A stretch of 64,000 nt of DNA from Actinomycetota bacterium (GTDB taxonomy: Bacteria; Actinomycetota; AC-67), in NCBI GenBank assembly GCA_041658565.1, contig JBAZZY010000001.1:248001-312000 (forward strand), written 5' to 3'. Under the pieces are notes generated by a model that had not been told where the DNA came from, did no database searches, and worked only from the letters and a program-made list of their open reading frames with translations. The translations under genes and the position numbers were made by a program. The stretch's first letter is position 1. Each line of letters begins with the position of its first letter. Positions 1 to 9,280 of the stretch are shown one piece after another.

Positions 1-710
1 TGCTGGCGCGCGCCGCGCTGAACTCCCTCGAAGGAGGCGACCCCTCGGCGCTGGATGAGTGGGTACGCGTGGCTAACCCTCGCGACGAGTGGTGCGGCGC
101 GCTCATTCGGGCGGACGCCTACGGGTACGGCTGCATGGGACGCCCGGCCCTCGCCGCCGAACTCGCTTGGCGCGACGCAAGCTGGACGCACCGGCGCACC
201 GGGACGTACGCAACGATGTTCGTCGCCGCAGCCATCGCGTCGGCACCGGGCGCGCGCGAGCCCCTCGACATGTTCCGCGCCGGACTTCGCTATGTCCCCA
301 CCAAGAGCCGGTTCCACGAAATCACCGCGGCGCTGCTGGACGAGGTTTCGCGCGCGCACGACTGGCTCGACGGATACGAGCGCGTCCGCGCGCTGACCCC
401 GGGCATGACACACTGCCGCATCTACCAAGAGGTTGGAACCTTGGCCAACACCTTGCGCTTCGCGTCCGACGTCGGCGACGGAATCTGCAAGCAAGTAAGC
501 CAAGGCAACGACACCGACAGCTTCGGCGCCACCGCGGGGTCGATGCTGGGAGCGTTCTTCGGCCCCGGTCACCTCGAAGCGCGATGGCTTGCGCCGTTCA
601 ACGACGAGATCCGCGTCGCGCTCGCGCTATTCCCCGAACGCTCACTGTCGGCGCTGACCGCACGCATCGGCCGACTGCCGGCGCGCATCGCCGGCGACCT
701 TAAAGCCTGA
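1..710 (+). CDS. ADP-ribosylglycohydrolase family protein, 5' end outside the window
   Basis: The reading frame is open from the first bases, so the start lies upstream. What remains is about 235 residues. It shows the two conserved parts of the ADP-ribosylglycohydrolase fold: an AAELAWRDASWTH-type segment and, near the C-terminus, a GNDTDSFGATAGSMLGA segment holding the Asp residues that bind the two metal ions. Family members remove ADP-ribose from proteins or small molecules (DraG is the best known); the substrate here cannot be told from sequence. The gene converges on cydB with only about 80 bases between the stops. Family assignment is firm; the role is open. Confidence 0.85.
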   Translation, partial: LARAALNSLEGGDPSALDEWVRVANPRDEWCGALIRADAYGYGCMGRPALAAELAWRDASWTHRRTGTYATMFVAAAIASAPGAREPLDMFRAGLRYVPTKSRFHEITAALLDEVSRAHDWLDGYERVRALTPGMTHCRIYQEVGTLANTLRFASDVGDGICKQVSQGNDTDSFGATAGSMLGAFFGPGHLEARWLAPFNDEIRVALALFPERSLSALTARIGRLPARIAGDLKA

Positions 711-730
711 TCAAGCCGAATGCTCCGAAT

Positions 731-758
731 GGCCAATGCGCAGAAACGCCGCATGGCC
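731..758. terminator. Hairpin between convergent genes, possible bidirectional terminator
   Basis: GGCCAATGCG (731-740) pairs with CGCATGGCC (750-758), giving a 9-bp stem with one bulged A and a 9-base loop. It lies between the stop of the glycohydrolase gene and the stop of cydB. There is no long T tract, so it would be a weak intrinsic terminator, but the position between converging genes supports the call. Confidence 0.45.
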
Positions 759-793
759 ACATAGGGTTATTCGCAATGCACGGCGCGCGCCTG

Positions 794-1831
794 TTAGTGA
801 AGTGCCCCGGCAATCGCTTCCGCAACGTCCTCCCGGCCGATTCGCCGCCGGAAGACCCAGTACGTCCAACCTTGGTACAGCAGGACCACCGGAGTAAAGA
901 TCGCCGCAATGATCGACATCAGCTTCAGTGTGTACGGCGCCGAGGACGCGGTTGCGATCGTCAAGCTGAAGTCGGGGTTGGTGCTCGACACCATCACGCG
1001 GGGATACAGATTCATAAAGATCGTGGCCGTCAGCAGCACGATGGAGGCACCCGTCGCCACGAAGGCCCAGCCGTCCCACTTCTGGTACACCAGCCAGGAC
1101 ACCACAAGCAGTAACGCGATCGCGGCGATCGGCATCGGATCGGGAACGATGCCGCGCGTGTTCTTCTCCACGGCATTCAAGTAAGTCCACCCCAGGAAGG
1201 CGAACACCCCGGCCGCGGCCGCCCACGCCAACTTCGCCGCCATGGAGCGGGCTCGATCCGCAATCGCACCATGCGTCTTCAGCGCGATGAACACCGCTCC
1301 GTGCAAGGTGAACAGCAGAACGAATGCGACACCACCGACGAGCGCGTACGGATTCAGCAACCCGAACAGGGACCCGGTGAACTCCTTGCTTGAGTCGATT
1401 GGAACACCGCGAAGAATGTTCGCCCATGCGACACCCCACAACAGCGACGGAACCAGGCTCCCCCAGAAGATCGCCCTATCCCACCACGCACGCCATGCCG
1501 GACGCACGTCCTTGCTCCGGGACTCGAATGCCACTCCGCGAAAGATCAGTGCGACCAGAACGAGGAACAGCGGAAGGTAGAACCCGCTGAACAACGTCGC
1601 ATACCAGTCGGGAAACGCGGCAAAGGTTGCCCCTCCGGCGACCACAAGCCACACCTCGTTGCCGTCCCACACCGGGCCGATCGTGTTGATCATCACCCGC
1701 CGGTCGACGTCGTCCTTGCCTAGAAACGGCAGCAGGATGCCCACGCCGAAATCGAATCCCTCAAGGAAGAAGTAGCCGACCCACAGGACGGCGATCAGGG
1801 TGAACCACAGGATCTGAAGGTTGCTCATCAT
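794..1831 (-). CDS. cydB: Cytochrome bd quinol oxidase subunit II
   Basis: 345 residues, the normal length for CydB. The protein is a multi-spanning membrane subunit; the N-terminus (FFLEGFDFGVGILLP, then GPVWDGNEVWL) is the family signature, and the C-terminus ends shortly after the last membrane helix, as usual. With CydA it forms the bd-type terminal oxidase, which oxidises quinol and reduces oxygen to water without pumping protons and has high oxygen affinity. The gene starts 9 bases after the cydA stop behind a GAGGCGGTG-like ribosome site; two ATG codons in a row (1831 and 1828) could both serve. No cydDC transporter genes follow in this window. Confidence 0.97.
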   Translation of the reverse strand: MMSNLQILWFTLIAVLWVGYFFLEGFDFGVGILLPFLGKDDVDRRVMINTIGPVWDGNEVWLVVAGGATFAAFPDWYATLFSGFYLPLFLVLVALIFRGVAFESRSKDVRPAWRAWWDRAIFWGSLVPSLLWGVAWANILRGVPIDSSKEFTGSLFGLLNPYALVGGVAFVLLFTLHGAVFIALKTHGAIADRARSMAAKLAWAAAAGVFAFLGWTYLNAVEKNTRGIVPDPMPIAAIALLLVVSWLVYQKWDGWAFVATGASIVLLTATIFMNLYPRVMVSSTNPDFSLTIATASSAPYTLKLMSIIAAIFTPVVLLYQGWTYWVFRRRIGREDVAEAIAGALH

Positions 1832-1840
1832 GTCACCGCC

Positions 1841-3223
1841 TCAGTACACGAGTTTCGGACGTCCGTCGGATGCCGGCTCGGGCTCCGGCTTGATTCCCGC
1901 TTTTGCGAAGCGCACGAGCATCCCGATCTCGACCACCGACAACAGGCCGTACACCAGCGTGAATCCCACAAGCGTCGTTGCGATCGTTCCCCTGCCGACG
2001 CTGGGAGACACCGCGTCGGAAGTACGCATCAACCCGAAGACGACCCAAGGCTGACGACCGACCTCGGTGAACACCCACCCCGCGATGTTGGCAATCGTCG
2101 GGACCAGGACCGACAAAGCCACGAGCCGCAAGTAACGCCGGCTGGACGTGAATTTCCCGCGCCGCATCTGAACAAGCCCGAAGCCGGTCAGCGCAACCAG
2201 CAAGAAGCCGAGGCCCACCATGATTCGGAAGCTCCAGTAGGTCACCCACGGAATCGGCATGTAGTTCCCAGGGCCGTACCGAGTTTCGTAGGCCGCCTGG
2301 ATGTCGTTCATCCCCTCGACCGTTCCGTTCCAGGAGTTCGTGGCGAGCACGCTCAGAAGATTGGGCACCCGAATCTGAAAGACCGGGCGCGCGCCCGCGG
2401 GGTCTCCGATCGTCAGCAGCGAGAAACTCGCACCGCGCTCGGTGCTCCACAGAGCCTCCGCGGCCGCCATCTTCATGGGCTGCTGCTCGGTCATCACCTG
2501 CGACTGCGCGTGCCCCGTGAACACCACGCCTGAGGCTCCGATGAAAGCGGCGACGAGTGCGATTCCCGCCGAGCGCACGAAGACGTCGGTGTCATGCTTG
2601 CGGAGCAAGTGGTAGGCGCTGACTCCCAGAACGAACATCCCGCCGGTCAGAATCGCCGCCAGAACCGTGTGCACGAAGGCGACGATCAGCGTCGAGTTCG
2701 TCATCATCGCCACGAAGTCCGTCATCTCGGCGCGACCGGTCCGCGGGTTCATCGTGTATCCGACGGGATGCTGCATCCAGGAATTCGCAGCGAGGATGAA
2801 CCACGCCGAGATCTGAGTGCCGATGGCCACTATCCAGATGGTCGCCACGTGGATCCGACCCGGAAGCCGATTCCACCCGAAGATCCACAGCCCCAAGAAC
2901 GTCGACTCAAGGAAGAACGCCAGCAGGCCCTCGATCGCCAAGGTTGGCCCGAACACGTCGCCCACGAAGCGTGAGTACGCGGACCAGTTCATGCCGAACT
3001 GGAATTCCTGCACGATGCCGGTGACGACGCCCATAGCAAACGTAATGAGGAACAACTTCCCCCAGAACTTAGTCATGCGCTTGTATTTCTCATCGCCGGT
3101 GCGCTGATACAGCGTGTGCATGACGGCCACGAGCAAGGACAGGCCGATGCTGAGCGGAACGAACAAGAAGTGAAATGCGATCGTGATCGCGAACTGCAGC
3201 CGCGCCAGTGTCAGTGCGGTCAT
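1841..3223 (-). CDS. cydA: Cytochrome bd quinol oxidase subunit I
   Basis: 460 residues. The start ATG at 3223 is set by a strong ribosome site (GGAGGGAG, 7 bases upstream) and by the family N-terminus MTALTLARLQFAITIAFHFL. The open frame extends further upstream but there overlaps another gene. His19-type haem ligand (TIAFHF) and the following GMNW and W-rich quinol-side segments are present. CydA carries the haems b558, b595 and d and the quinol site. The protein is shorter than E. coli CydA, consistent with the short Q-loop form common outside proteobacteria. Forms an operon with cydB and, 26 bases upstream, the ATC-hydrolase-like gene. Confidence 0.97.
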   Translation of the reverse strand: MTALTLARLQFAITIAFHFLFVPLSIGLSLLVAVMHTLYQRTGDEKYKRMTKFWGKLFLITFAMGVVTGIVQEFQFGMNWSAYSRFVGDVFGPTLAIEGLLAFFLESTFLGLWIFGWNRLPGRIHVATIWIVAIGTQISAWFILAANSWMQHPVGYTMNPRTGRAEMTDFVAMMTNSTLIVAFVHTVLAAILTGGMFVLGVSAYHLLRKHDTDVFVRSAGIALVAAFIGASGVVFTGHAQSQVMTEQQPMKMAAAEALWSTERGASFSLLTIGDPAGARPVFQIRVPNLLSVLATNSWNGTVEGMNDIQAAYETRYGPGNYMPIPWVTYWSFRIMVGLGFLLVALTGFGLVQMRRGKFTSSRRYLRLVALSVLVPTIANIAGWVFTEVGRQPWVVFGLMRTSDAVSPSVGRGTIATTLVGFTLVYGLLSVVEIGMLVRFAKAGIKPEPEPASDGRPKLVY

Positions 3224-3249
3224 TCGGTCTCCCTCCAAGCGATTCGCAA

Positions 3250-3990
3250 TTAAGCCGGCGGACGCGTCGATGCTTCCGGCACCTCGCCGGCCCGCTTCAA
3301 GGCGCGCCTGCGCAGATGCTCGGAATAGTCGTTCCACACGTCCGCACCCGGGGCGCGACCGGGGAAGATGTCGAAATGACAGGTCGCCGACCCGGACGGA
3401 ATCGTCGTCGCGAAGGCGACGTCGAATCCGCGTTCCCCAAACAACTCGCGCCCGGCCTCCAGCATTCCCTCGACCAGATAACGCTGGACCCGGCAGTCGA
3501 AGGCTCCGTAAACGTCTTCGTGCGGGCAGTAGTGAATGTCGAAACCGGCCCGGTCTCCGTCGACGTCCGGGCGCTCGATGGACGCGTAACACACTTCGTT
3601 GATCCAGGAGGCGAACAGGCTCGCGATCTCTGCCGCGGAGGCGTCCGCGGGAACTTCGACCCCGGCCAGCATTTCACCGGCGATGCGTGCGCCGACATCC
3701 CTCAATGCCGCGCGCGCAACGTCGTGGCCCTCGGCGCCGAACCGCTCCTCGATCCCGACGAGCATCCCGATCAGCGACACAGCCATCATCTGGCCCCACA
3801 CGAAAGTCGAAGCCGGATCGTACTCAGGATTCGCAAGCGCCTTCGCCCGGAAGCCCTCCACGGCATCGGCAAAAGGCCACTCGAGAGGCAGTCGGTCCCG
3901 CCGGCCACCCCAAGGCAAGGTCTCCGCTCGGTTGGCACGGGCGTCGGGGTGAGGTTGAACCGGAGTCCCCGTCCAGGCTCGTTCACTCAT
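3250..3990 (-). CDS. ATC-hydrolase-like protein upstream of cydAB
   Basis: 246 residues, soluble, no signal peptide or membrane helix. The pattern resembles the L-2-amino-thiazoline-4-carboxylate hydrolase family: a central helical part, a CP motif (HYCPHEDVYGAFDCR) and a C-terminal GSATCHFDIF block. In that family the enzyme opens a thiazoline ring to a cysteine derivative, but most members have no tested activity. It begins with ATG behind AAGGGAGA and ends 26 bases before cydA, so it is probably the first gene of the cyd operon. The three Cys in conserved-looking positions could bind metal or substrate. The family call is moderate; a link to oxidase assembly or sulfur metabolism is inference from position only. 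Confidence 0.45.
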   Translation of the reverse strand: MSERAWTGTPVQPHPDARANRAETLPWGGRRDRLPLEWPFADAVEGFRAKALANPEYDPASTFVWGQMMAVSLIGMLVGIEERFGAEGHDVARAALRDVGARIAGEMLAGVEVPADASAAEIASLFASWINEVCYASIERPDVDGDRAGFDIHYCPHEDVYGAFDCRVQRYLVEGMLEAGRELFGERGFDVAFATTIPSGSATCHFDIFPGRAPGADVWNDYSEHLRRRALKRAGEVPEASTRPPA

Positions 3991-4065
3991 AGATGTCTCC
4001 CTTCGCGAACATCAGGCAGCGTACATCGGGCGCGGGTTCTATGATCGGTGGCGGAGGTGAGGCTG

Positions 4066-4314
4066 ATGATGTGGGGTCCGGGCTGGAACTGGGGGGCAGG
4101 CGCCTGGCTGATGGGGGTGTCGATGCTGTTGTTCTGGGCACTCGTCATCACCGTGGTGATCGTTCTACTTCGTCGATTCACAGCCGGTCCGGCATCCGGC
4201 GAGGCCCAACGCCGGGAACCGGATCGAGCGATCTCGATCCTCGAAGAGCGGTTTGCGCGCGGCGAGATCGACCGCGAGGAGTTCGAGCAACGCCGGCAAG
4301 TCCTGCGCGGCTGA
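4066..4314 (+). CDS. Small membrane protein with SHOCT domain
   Basis: About 82 residues: a Trp/Gly-rich N-terminus, one membrane helix (roughly 16-37), then a short cytoplasmic C-terminal SHOCT domain (DRAISILEERFARGEIDREEFEQRR). This layout is common in small bacterial proteins of unknown function; SHOCT is thought to mediate protein contacts. GGAGGTGA at 4053-4060 sets the start at ATG 4066 or 4069 rather than the upstream GTG at 4048. It diverges from the cyd operon, with only about 75 bases for both promoters. Confidence 0.75.
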   Translation: MMWGPGWNWGAGAWLMGVSMLLFWALVITVVIVLLRRFTAGPASGEAQRREPDRAISILEERFARGEIDREEFEQRRQVLRG

Positions 4315-4336
4315 CCGGCGCGCGCGCCAACAGAAG

Positions 4337-4419
4337 TGCCGGGGAAGGGATTCGAACCCCCACTGGGTTGCCCCAAGCGGATTTTGAGTCCGCCGCGTCT
4401 GCCATTTCGCCACCCCGGC
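4337..4419 (-). tRNA. tRNA-Leu (anticodon CAA)
   Basis: An 83-base gene on the minus strand. The acceptor arms GCCGGGG (4413-4419) and CCCCGGC (4338-4344) pair fully, the discriminator is A, and the T arm shows GGTTCGAATCC. The anticodon loop CTCAAAA gives CAA, reading UUG. A long variable arm (TTGGGGCAACCCA region) fits a class II leucine tRNA. CCA is not encoded. Confidence 0.95.
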
Positions 4420-4428
4420 GCGCGGGTC

Positions 4429-4434
4429 AGTATA
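4429..4434 (-). promoter_or_regulatory. Likely -10 box of the tRNA-Leu gene
   Basis: TATACT on the minus strand lies 9 bases in front of the mature 5' end of tRNA-Leu, in an AT-rich patch (TTTATACT) unusual for this genome. No clear -35 box is visible 16-18 bases upstream. Confidence 0.45.
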
Positions 4435-4546
4435 AAGGTCCGGCGGGGATCGGGGCGCGCGCCTCGGGAACCTCGCATCCCGGACATCGTGAATTCCCCG
4501 GCGCCTGCATTCAAGGAACGCCCTCCAACTTCCGTATCCTGGTTGT

Positions 4547-6448
4547 GTGAACAAGATCTCGGACTACGGGCTGATCGGCGACTGCCACTCCGCGGCCCTT
4601 GTCGGGCAAGACGGCTCGATCGACTGGGCCTGCTTCCCCCGCTTCGATTCTCCTAGCGTGTTCGCGCGCAACCTCGACGAGTCCCGCGGCGGGCACTTCC
4701 GCATCGCGCCGGAGTTCGTCGAAGACGCCCGCCGCGCGTACCTCCAGGACACCAACATCCTCACAACGACGTTCGAATGTTCCGGCGGCGTCCTCGAACT
4801 TACCGACTGCATGCCTGTCGAAACTCCCGAAGAGCCCGGCGGGACGCGCGTTCGCGTGCACCACTCGATCCTGCGGCGCGCGCGCTGCACCATCGGAACC
4901 GTAAACGTCCGAGTCTCCGTCGCACCGCGATTCGAGTACGGCAGTCTCCTGCCCCGCTTCACGCCGCTGTCGGCGCGCAGCGCCTACGTAGAGGGCGGCG
5001 CCAATGCCATCGTGCTGAACTCGACGCGTCCCGTGGAGGTTCTCGACACCGAAGTGGTTGCGGAATGGACGCTGCACGCGGGCGAAGAGGTTTGGATGGA
5101 AGCGACCTGGAGCCGGTCGTACGCGCGCCACCCTCGGGCGCCGTCGCTGGCGAAGTTCGAGCAGGAGTGTAGACGCCGCCTCGAGGCCACAACCGCGTAC
5201 TGGCGCTTGTGGATCGAGCAGTGCTCCTATGAAGGCGTCTATGCGCCGTTCGTGCGACGATCCGCGCTGGCGCTGAAGGCGCTGACCTATGCGCCGAGCG
5301 GCGCCATGGTCGCGGCACCGACCACATCGCTGCCCGAGTTGATCGGCGGCGGGCGCAACTGGGACTACCGCTATACCTGGATCCGCGACGCGACCATGGC
5401 GCTGTCCTCTCTGGTGGCCCTCGGCTTCAGACACGAAGCGGAGGCCTTCCGTTCGTGGCTCGAACGAGCGACGGCCGGGCGCGCGCAGAACTTGCAGATC
5501 ATGTACGGCGTCGAAGGCGAGCGACACCTGCCCGAAATGGAGTTGCCGCACTTGACCGGACACCGCAACTCGGCGCCGGTGCGAATCGGAAACGCCGCCG
5601 CCGTGCAGACGCAACTCGACGTCTACGGACAGATCCTGGACGCGGCATACCTGTACGGGAAAGCGGGCGGGGACTTCAGCACCAAGAACTGGACTTTCCT
5701 AACGCGTCTGGTCGAATCGGCCGCCGCTCGCTGGCACTGGGCCGACCACGGGATTTGGGAGTTGCGCGATGAACCTCGGCACTTCACGCATTCGAAGCTG
5801 CACTGCTGGGTCGCGCTCGATCGGGGGATCCGTATCGCGCAAGCGCGCGGGCTGCCGGCACCGATAGAGCGGTGGGAGCGCGCGCGTGACGAGATCCGCG
5901 ACTTCTTGCTGGAACAAGCGGCACCCGACGGGTGGTTTCAGCAGGCAGCCGGGTACCCCGTCGCCGACGCAGCGACTCTGCTCGCGCCTGCGCTCGGACT
6001 TGTGCCGACCGATCATCCCCTTGCGCTGCGAACCATCCAGGAGGTTCGCGCACAGCTCGAGCACAACGGACTCGTCTACCGATACAAGGGAAACGACGGA
6101 CTTGAGGGCCAGGAAGGCGCGTTCTTGGTGTGCTCGTTCTGGCTCGTGGACTGCCTAGTGCACACCGGCGAAATCGGTGAGGCGCAAGCCCTGCTGGAGC
6201 GCCTGCTCACCTTCGGCGGAGATCTTGGCCTGTTCCCCGAGCAGGTCGATCCAGCAACGGGCGAGGGGCTCGGGAACTTCCCACAGGCGTTCAGCCACAT
6301 GGCGCTGGTGCTGTCGTGCGGCCATCTGGAGGCCGCGAAACACGGCGGAGTTCACAACGGCGGCTCGTACGCCGAACTCGCAGTCGAACGACTGATGGCC
6401 CGGCGCGGTTCGAAATCGGCCACCGTGCCGGCCCAGAGCGCACCTTAA
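4547..6448 (+). CDS. Glycoside hydrolase family 15 protein (glucoamylase/trehalase-like)
   Basis: 633 residues. N-terminal beta-sandwich part begins ISDYGLIGDCHSAALV, the usual opening of actinobacterial GH15 proteins. The catalytic (alpha/alpha)6 barrel shows RNWDYRYTWIRDA (around residue 270) and the C-terminal EQVDP...GLGNFPQAFSH block that carries the general base Glu. Members hydrolyse alpha-glucosidic bonds in starch-like glucans, and several actinobacterial ones act on trehalose; the substrate cannot be decided here. GTG start with no strong ribosome site. The gene stands alone on the plus strand; its stop overlaps that of the siroheme-type gene, the two TAA codons sharing the palindrome TTAA. 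Confidence 0.92.
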   Translation: MNKISDYGLIGDCHSAALVGQDGSIDWACFPRFDSPSVFARNLDESRGGHFRIAPEFVEDARRAYLQDTNILTTTFECSGGVLELTDCMPVETPEEPGGTRVRVHHSILRRARCTIGTVNVRVSVAPRFEYGSLLPRFTPLSARSAYVEGGANAIVLNSTRPVEVLDTEVVAEWTLHAGEEVWMEATWSRSYARHPRAPSLAKFEQECRRRLEATTAYWRLWIEQCSYEGVYAPFVRRSALALKALTYAPSGAMVAAPTTSLPELIGGGRNWDYRYTWIRDATMALSSLVALGFRHEAEAFRSWLERATAGRAQNLQIMYGVEGERHLPEMELPHLTGHRNSAPVRIGNAAAVQTQLDVYGQILDAAYLYGKAGGDFSTKNWTFLTRLVESAAARWHWADHGIWELRDEPRHFTHSKLHCWVALDRGIRIAQARGLPAPIERWERARDEIRDFLLEQAAPDGWFQQAAGYPVADAATLLAPALGLVPTDHPLALRTIQEVRAQLEHNGLVYRYKGNDGLEGQEGAFLVCSFWLVDCLVHTGEIGEAQALLERLLTFGGDLGLFPEQVDPATGEGLGNFPQAFSHMALVLSCGHLEAAKHGGVHNGGSYAELAVERLMARRGSKSATVPAQSAP

Positions 6449-7194
6449 GACCCCTTCGACTCGGCCGCGCTGCGGGCCCGAGCGATCAGCGCCCGCACTC
6501 CGTCTTCGTCGCCGTCGCGCAACATCGCAACGGGATCGGGATCGCCGTTGACGATCGCCTCAAAGAACTCCTTGCGATCCTGATACGTGGGCAACGCGGC
6601 CTTGGCCCAAGGGCGCAGATCGTTCAACATCTCGGCCAGCCGCGAGAAAGGCTCACCGTAGGCGGCCGCGATCTCGCGCTTCATGCGCTTGGCGAGGGCG
6701 GGACTCGCCCCGGCCGTAGACACCGCAATCGAGATCGCACCGGTGCGAACGATCGCCGGCAGGATGAAGTTGCACAACGCAGGGACGTCGACGACGTTCA
6801 CCAACATCCGACGGGCCTCGGCGTCCTCGAACACCCGGACGTTTACCTGGGTGGTACCCGTCGCCGCGATCACAATGAATGCGTCGTCGAGATCACCGGG
6901 GCCGTATTCGCGCTGCTCCCACTCGATCGAGCCCTTTGCAGCCAGCGCGCGCAATTCCTCGATCGCTTCCGGCGCAACCACCCGAACGAGGGCCCCACAG
7001 GCGAGCAGACGTTCCACCTTGTCGCGCGCGATGGCCCCGGCACCCACGACCAGGGCCCGACGGCCGCTCATGCGCACGCAGGCGACGTACAACGGAGTCT
7101 CTGCCAGGTCACGGACGCAACTGTCGTCGCATACGCCCTTGCGCAGGGGACAAATGCAGTCCTTCCCGGCGAGTTCGCTCGACATAGCCTTCAT
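6445..7194 (-). CDS. Precorrin-2 dehydrogenase/sirohydrochlorin ferrochelatase-like protein with Cys-rich N-terminus
   Basis: 249 residues. Residues about 45-150 form a Rossmann domain (LVVGAGAIARDKVE) as in Met8p and the N-terminal half of CysG, which oxidise precorrin-2 to sirohydrochlorin with NAD and insert iron to make sirohaem. The catalytic Asp is expected in NVVDVPALCNF, which is present, followed by PAIVRTGAISIAVSTAGASPALAKR. Unusual is the N-terminus: Cys13, 15, 22 and 26 (CIC...GVC..SC) form a compact four-cysteine group not typical of Met8p or CysG. It follows trpA by 19 bases. ATG 7194 was chosen over ATG 7185 because it is the first in frame after trpA; neither has a good ribosome site. 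Confidence 0.85.
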   Translation of the reverse strand: MKAMSSELAGKDCICPLRKGVCDDSCVRDLAETPLYVACVRMSGRRALVVGAGAIARDKVERLLACGALVRVVAPEAIEELRALAAKGSIEWEQREYGPGDLDDAFIVIAATGTTQVNVRVFEDAEARRMLVNVVDVPALCNFILPAIVRTGAISIAVSTAGASPALAKRMKREIAAAYGEPFSRLAEMLNDLRPWAKAALPTYQDRKEFFEAIVNGDPDPVAMLRDGDEDGVRALIARARSAAESKGS

Positions 7195-7213
7195 CGTAGC
7201 GGTGGGGTACTCC

Positions 7214-8026
7214 TCAGCGCGTGACGGCCGCGCGCAGTTCCCGAACCAGTTCGCCGACGGCGGCGGCGGGGTCGGTCGCTGCGGCAGCGCGCGCCACAAT
7301 CGCGCTGCCGACGATAACGCCGTCGGCGTACCCGGCGACCGCACGAGCATGTTCGGCGGTGCTCACACCGATCCCGACCGCAACCGGTAAATCGGTCTGC
7401 GCGCGAATCGATTCGACCAACACGCGCGCGCGGTCGGACAACGTTTGGCGCACCCCCGTCACTCCCAGCAGCGACGCCGCATAGACGAAACCGCGCGATG
7501 CCTCGCCGATAGAGCGAAGGCGCTCCGGCGGCGAAGTCTGCGCGGCGATGAATACCGTCGCGATCCCGGCGGCGTCGCAAGCCGCACGCCACGGACCCGC
7601 GTCCTCGACGGAAAGATCGGGGATGATGGCTCCGGCCGCCCCGGCCGTTGCGAACGCCTGCGCCGCGCGCTCGAGCCCCTGATGAAACACCAAGTTGTAG
7701 TACGTCATCGCGACAAGCGGGATCCCCGACTCGGCCGAGGCGCGCGCGATTAGGTCCAGCGCCTCGGACATCCGCAGCCCGCGTTCGAGCACCGCCGTCG
7801 TCGCCGACTGGATCACCGGTCCGTCCATGATCGGATCCGAGAACGGAATCCCGATCTCCAACACGTCGGCGCCGGCCTCCGCCGCGGCAACAGCCATACG
7901 CACAAAGGCATCGGGGTCCGGATACGCGCACACCAGGAACGGCATCAGCAGCGCGCGCCCTTCGGCGCGGCCGCGCGCGAACGCCGCGTCCAGTCGCTCG
8001 GCCGCCGTGTGATCAGTCCGCGCCAT
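7214..8026 (-). CDS. trpA: Tryptophan synthase alpha chain
   Basis: 270 residues, normal length. A (beta/alpha)8 barrel that cleaves indole-3-glycerol phosphate to indole, passed through a tunnel to TrpB. The catalytic Glu and Asp lie in [18 protein letters not shown] near residue 60, and phosphate-binding glycine loops ([10 protein letters not shown] and the later GSAIV) are present. It overlaps the end of trpB by 14 bases, so translation is probably coupled. Confidence 0.98.
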   Translation of the reverse strand: MARTDHTAAERLDAAFARGRAEGRALLMPFLVCAYPDPDAFVRMAVAAAEAGADVLEIGIPFSDPIMDGPVIQSATTAVLERGLRMSEALDLIARASAESGIPLVAMTYYNLVFHQGLERAAQAFATAGAAGAIIPDLSVEDAGPWRAACDAAGIATVFIAAQTSPPERLRSIGEASRGFVYAASLLGVTGVRQTLSDRARVLVESIRAQTDLPVAVGIGVSTAEHARAVAGYADGVIVGSAIVARAAAATDPAAAVGELVRELRAAVTR

Positions 8027-9215
8027 GAAGGATCCTTCGCACGGTTTCCACGTCCTTGTCTCCGCGGCCGGAAAGGTTCACCAAAATCACCGCGTCCGGG
8101 CCCAGCCCGCGTGCTTCGCGGATCGCCCACGCCAGCGCGTGAGACGACTCCAGCGCCGGAAGGATTCCCTCGGCGCGCGCCAGCGTGCCGAACGCCGCAA
8201 GAGCCTCGTCGTCCGTCGCGGAGTCGTAAACGGCGAGCCCTTGCTCCTTGAGGAAAGCGTGCTCCGGCCCGACGCCCGGGTAGTCGAGTCCCGCCGAGAT
8301 CGAGTGCGTCGGCAACACCTGACCGTCGGGGTCTTGGATCAGCATGGACAGCGCACCGTGCAAAACGCCCGGCTCCCCCGCCGAGATCGTCGCCGAGTGC
8401 TCTCCGGTAGATATGCCGCGACCGGCGGCCTCGACTCCGACCAGGCGGACGCCTTCTTCTCCAAGAAACCCGTGGAAAATCCCCATCGCGTTCGAGCCGC
8501 CACCGACGCAGGCGACGACAACGTCTGGCAGCCTGCCCTCGTGCTCGAGAATCTGGGCTCGGGCTTCCTCTCCGATGATCTTTTGGAACTCCCGGACCAT
8601 CAACGGGAAGGGGTGAGGCCCGACGACCGAGCCCATCGCGTAGTGCGTGGTCTCGACGTTGGCGACCCAGTCGCGCAGTCCCTCGTTGATCGCGTCCTTC
8701 AGCGTTTGGGAGCCGGAGGTCACGTGCACGACCGATGCACCGAGTTGCTCCATGCGAAAGACATTGAGCGCCTGGCGACGGCAGTCCTCTTCGCCCATGT
8801 ACACGACGCATTCCTGCCCGAACAATGCCGCAGTCGTAGCCGTCGCAACGCCGTGCTGTCCCGCGCCTGTTTCAGCGATGACGCGCTGCTTACCCATGCG
8901 CCGCGCGAGCAAGCATTGCCCGAGCACGTTATTGATCTTGTGCGCACCCGTGTGCGCAAGGTCTTCGCGTTTGAGGTATATGCGAGCACCGCCGCACTGC
9001 TTGGTCAGTCGCTCCGCGAACCACAACGGAGTGGGACGCCCGGCGTACTCGCGCCGCAAGTACTCCAACTCGGCGACAAACTCGGCGTCGGCACATGCCT
9101 CGGTGAACGCTTGCTCGAGTTCGTCGAGCGCGTGCATCAGCGCTTCAGGGACGTACTTTCCCCCAAAGACACCGAAGTGTCCTCCGGCGTCGGGATCAGT
9201 AAGGGCACGAGCCAT
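8013..9215 (-). CDS. trpB: Tryptophan synthase beta chain
   Basis: 400 residues. PLP enzyme joining indole and serine to make tryptophan. The N-terminus [20 protein letters not shown], the PLP lysine in HTGAHKINN, the phosphate loop GGGSNAMG and the indole-site Glu in [11 protein letters not shown] are all present. This is the canonical TrpB1 form that pairs with TrpA. It follows a K+ channel gene by 65 bases, an odd neighbour inside a trp group. Confidence 0.98.
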   Translation of the reverse strand: MARALTDPDAGGHFGVFGGKYVPEALMHALDELEQAFTEACADAEFVAELEYLRREYAGRPTPLWFAERLTKQCGGARIYLKREDLAHTGAHKINNVLGQCLLARRMGKQRVIAETGAGQHGVATATTAALFGQECVVYMGEEDCRRQALNVFRMEQLGASVVHVTSGSQTLKDAINEGLRDWVANVETTHYAMGSVVGPHPFPLMVREFQKIIGEEARAQILEHEGRLPDVVVACVGGGSNAMGIFHGFLGEEGVRLVGVEAAGRGISTGEHSATISAGEPGVLHGALSMLIQDPDGQVLPTHSISAGLDYPGVGPEHAFLKEQGLAVYDSATDDEALAAFGTLARAEGILPALESSHALAWAIREARGLGPDAVILVNLSGRGDKDVETVRRILHGAD

Positions 9216-9280
9216 AGTTCGCCGAGTGTATCAGCGCGGCCGCGCGCCGTTCGTCGGCGGCTCGAACACGCCGCGCGCGC

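Noticed and set aside
4178..4656. Short frames across the tRNA-Leu gene with a GFEPPLG-like peptide
   Set aside because: This peptide is the usual result of translating tRNA sequence.
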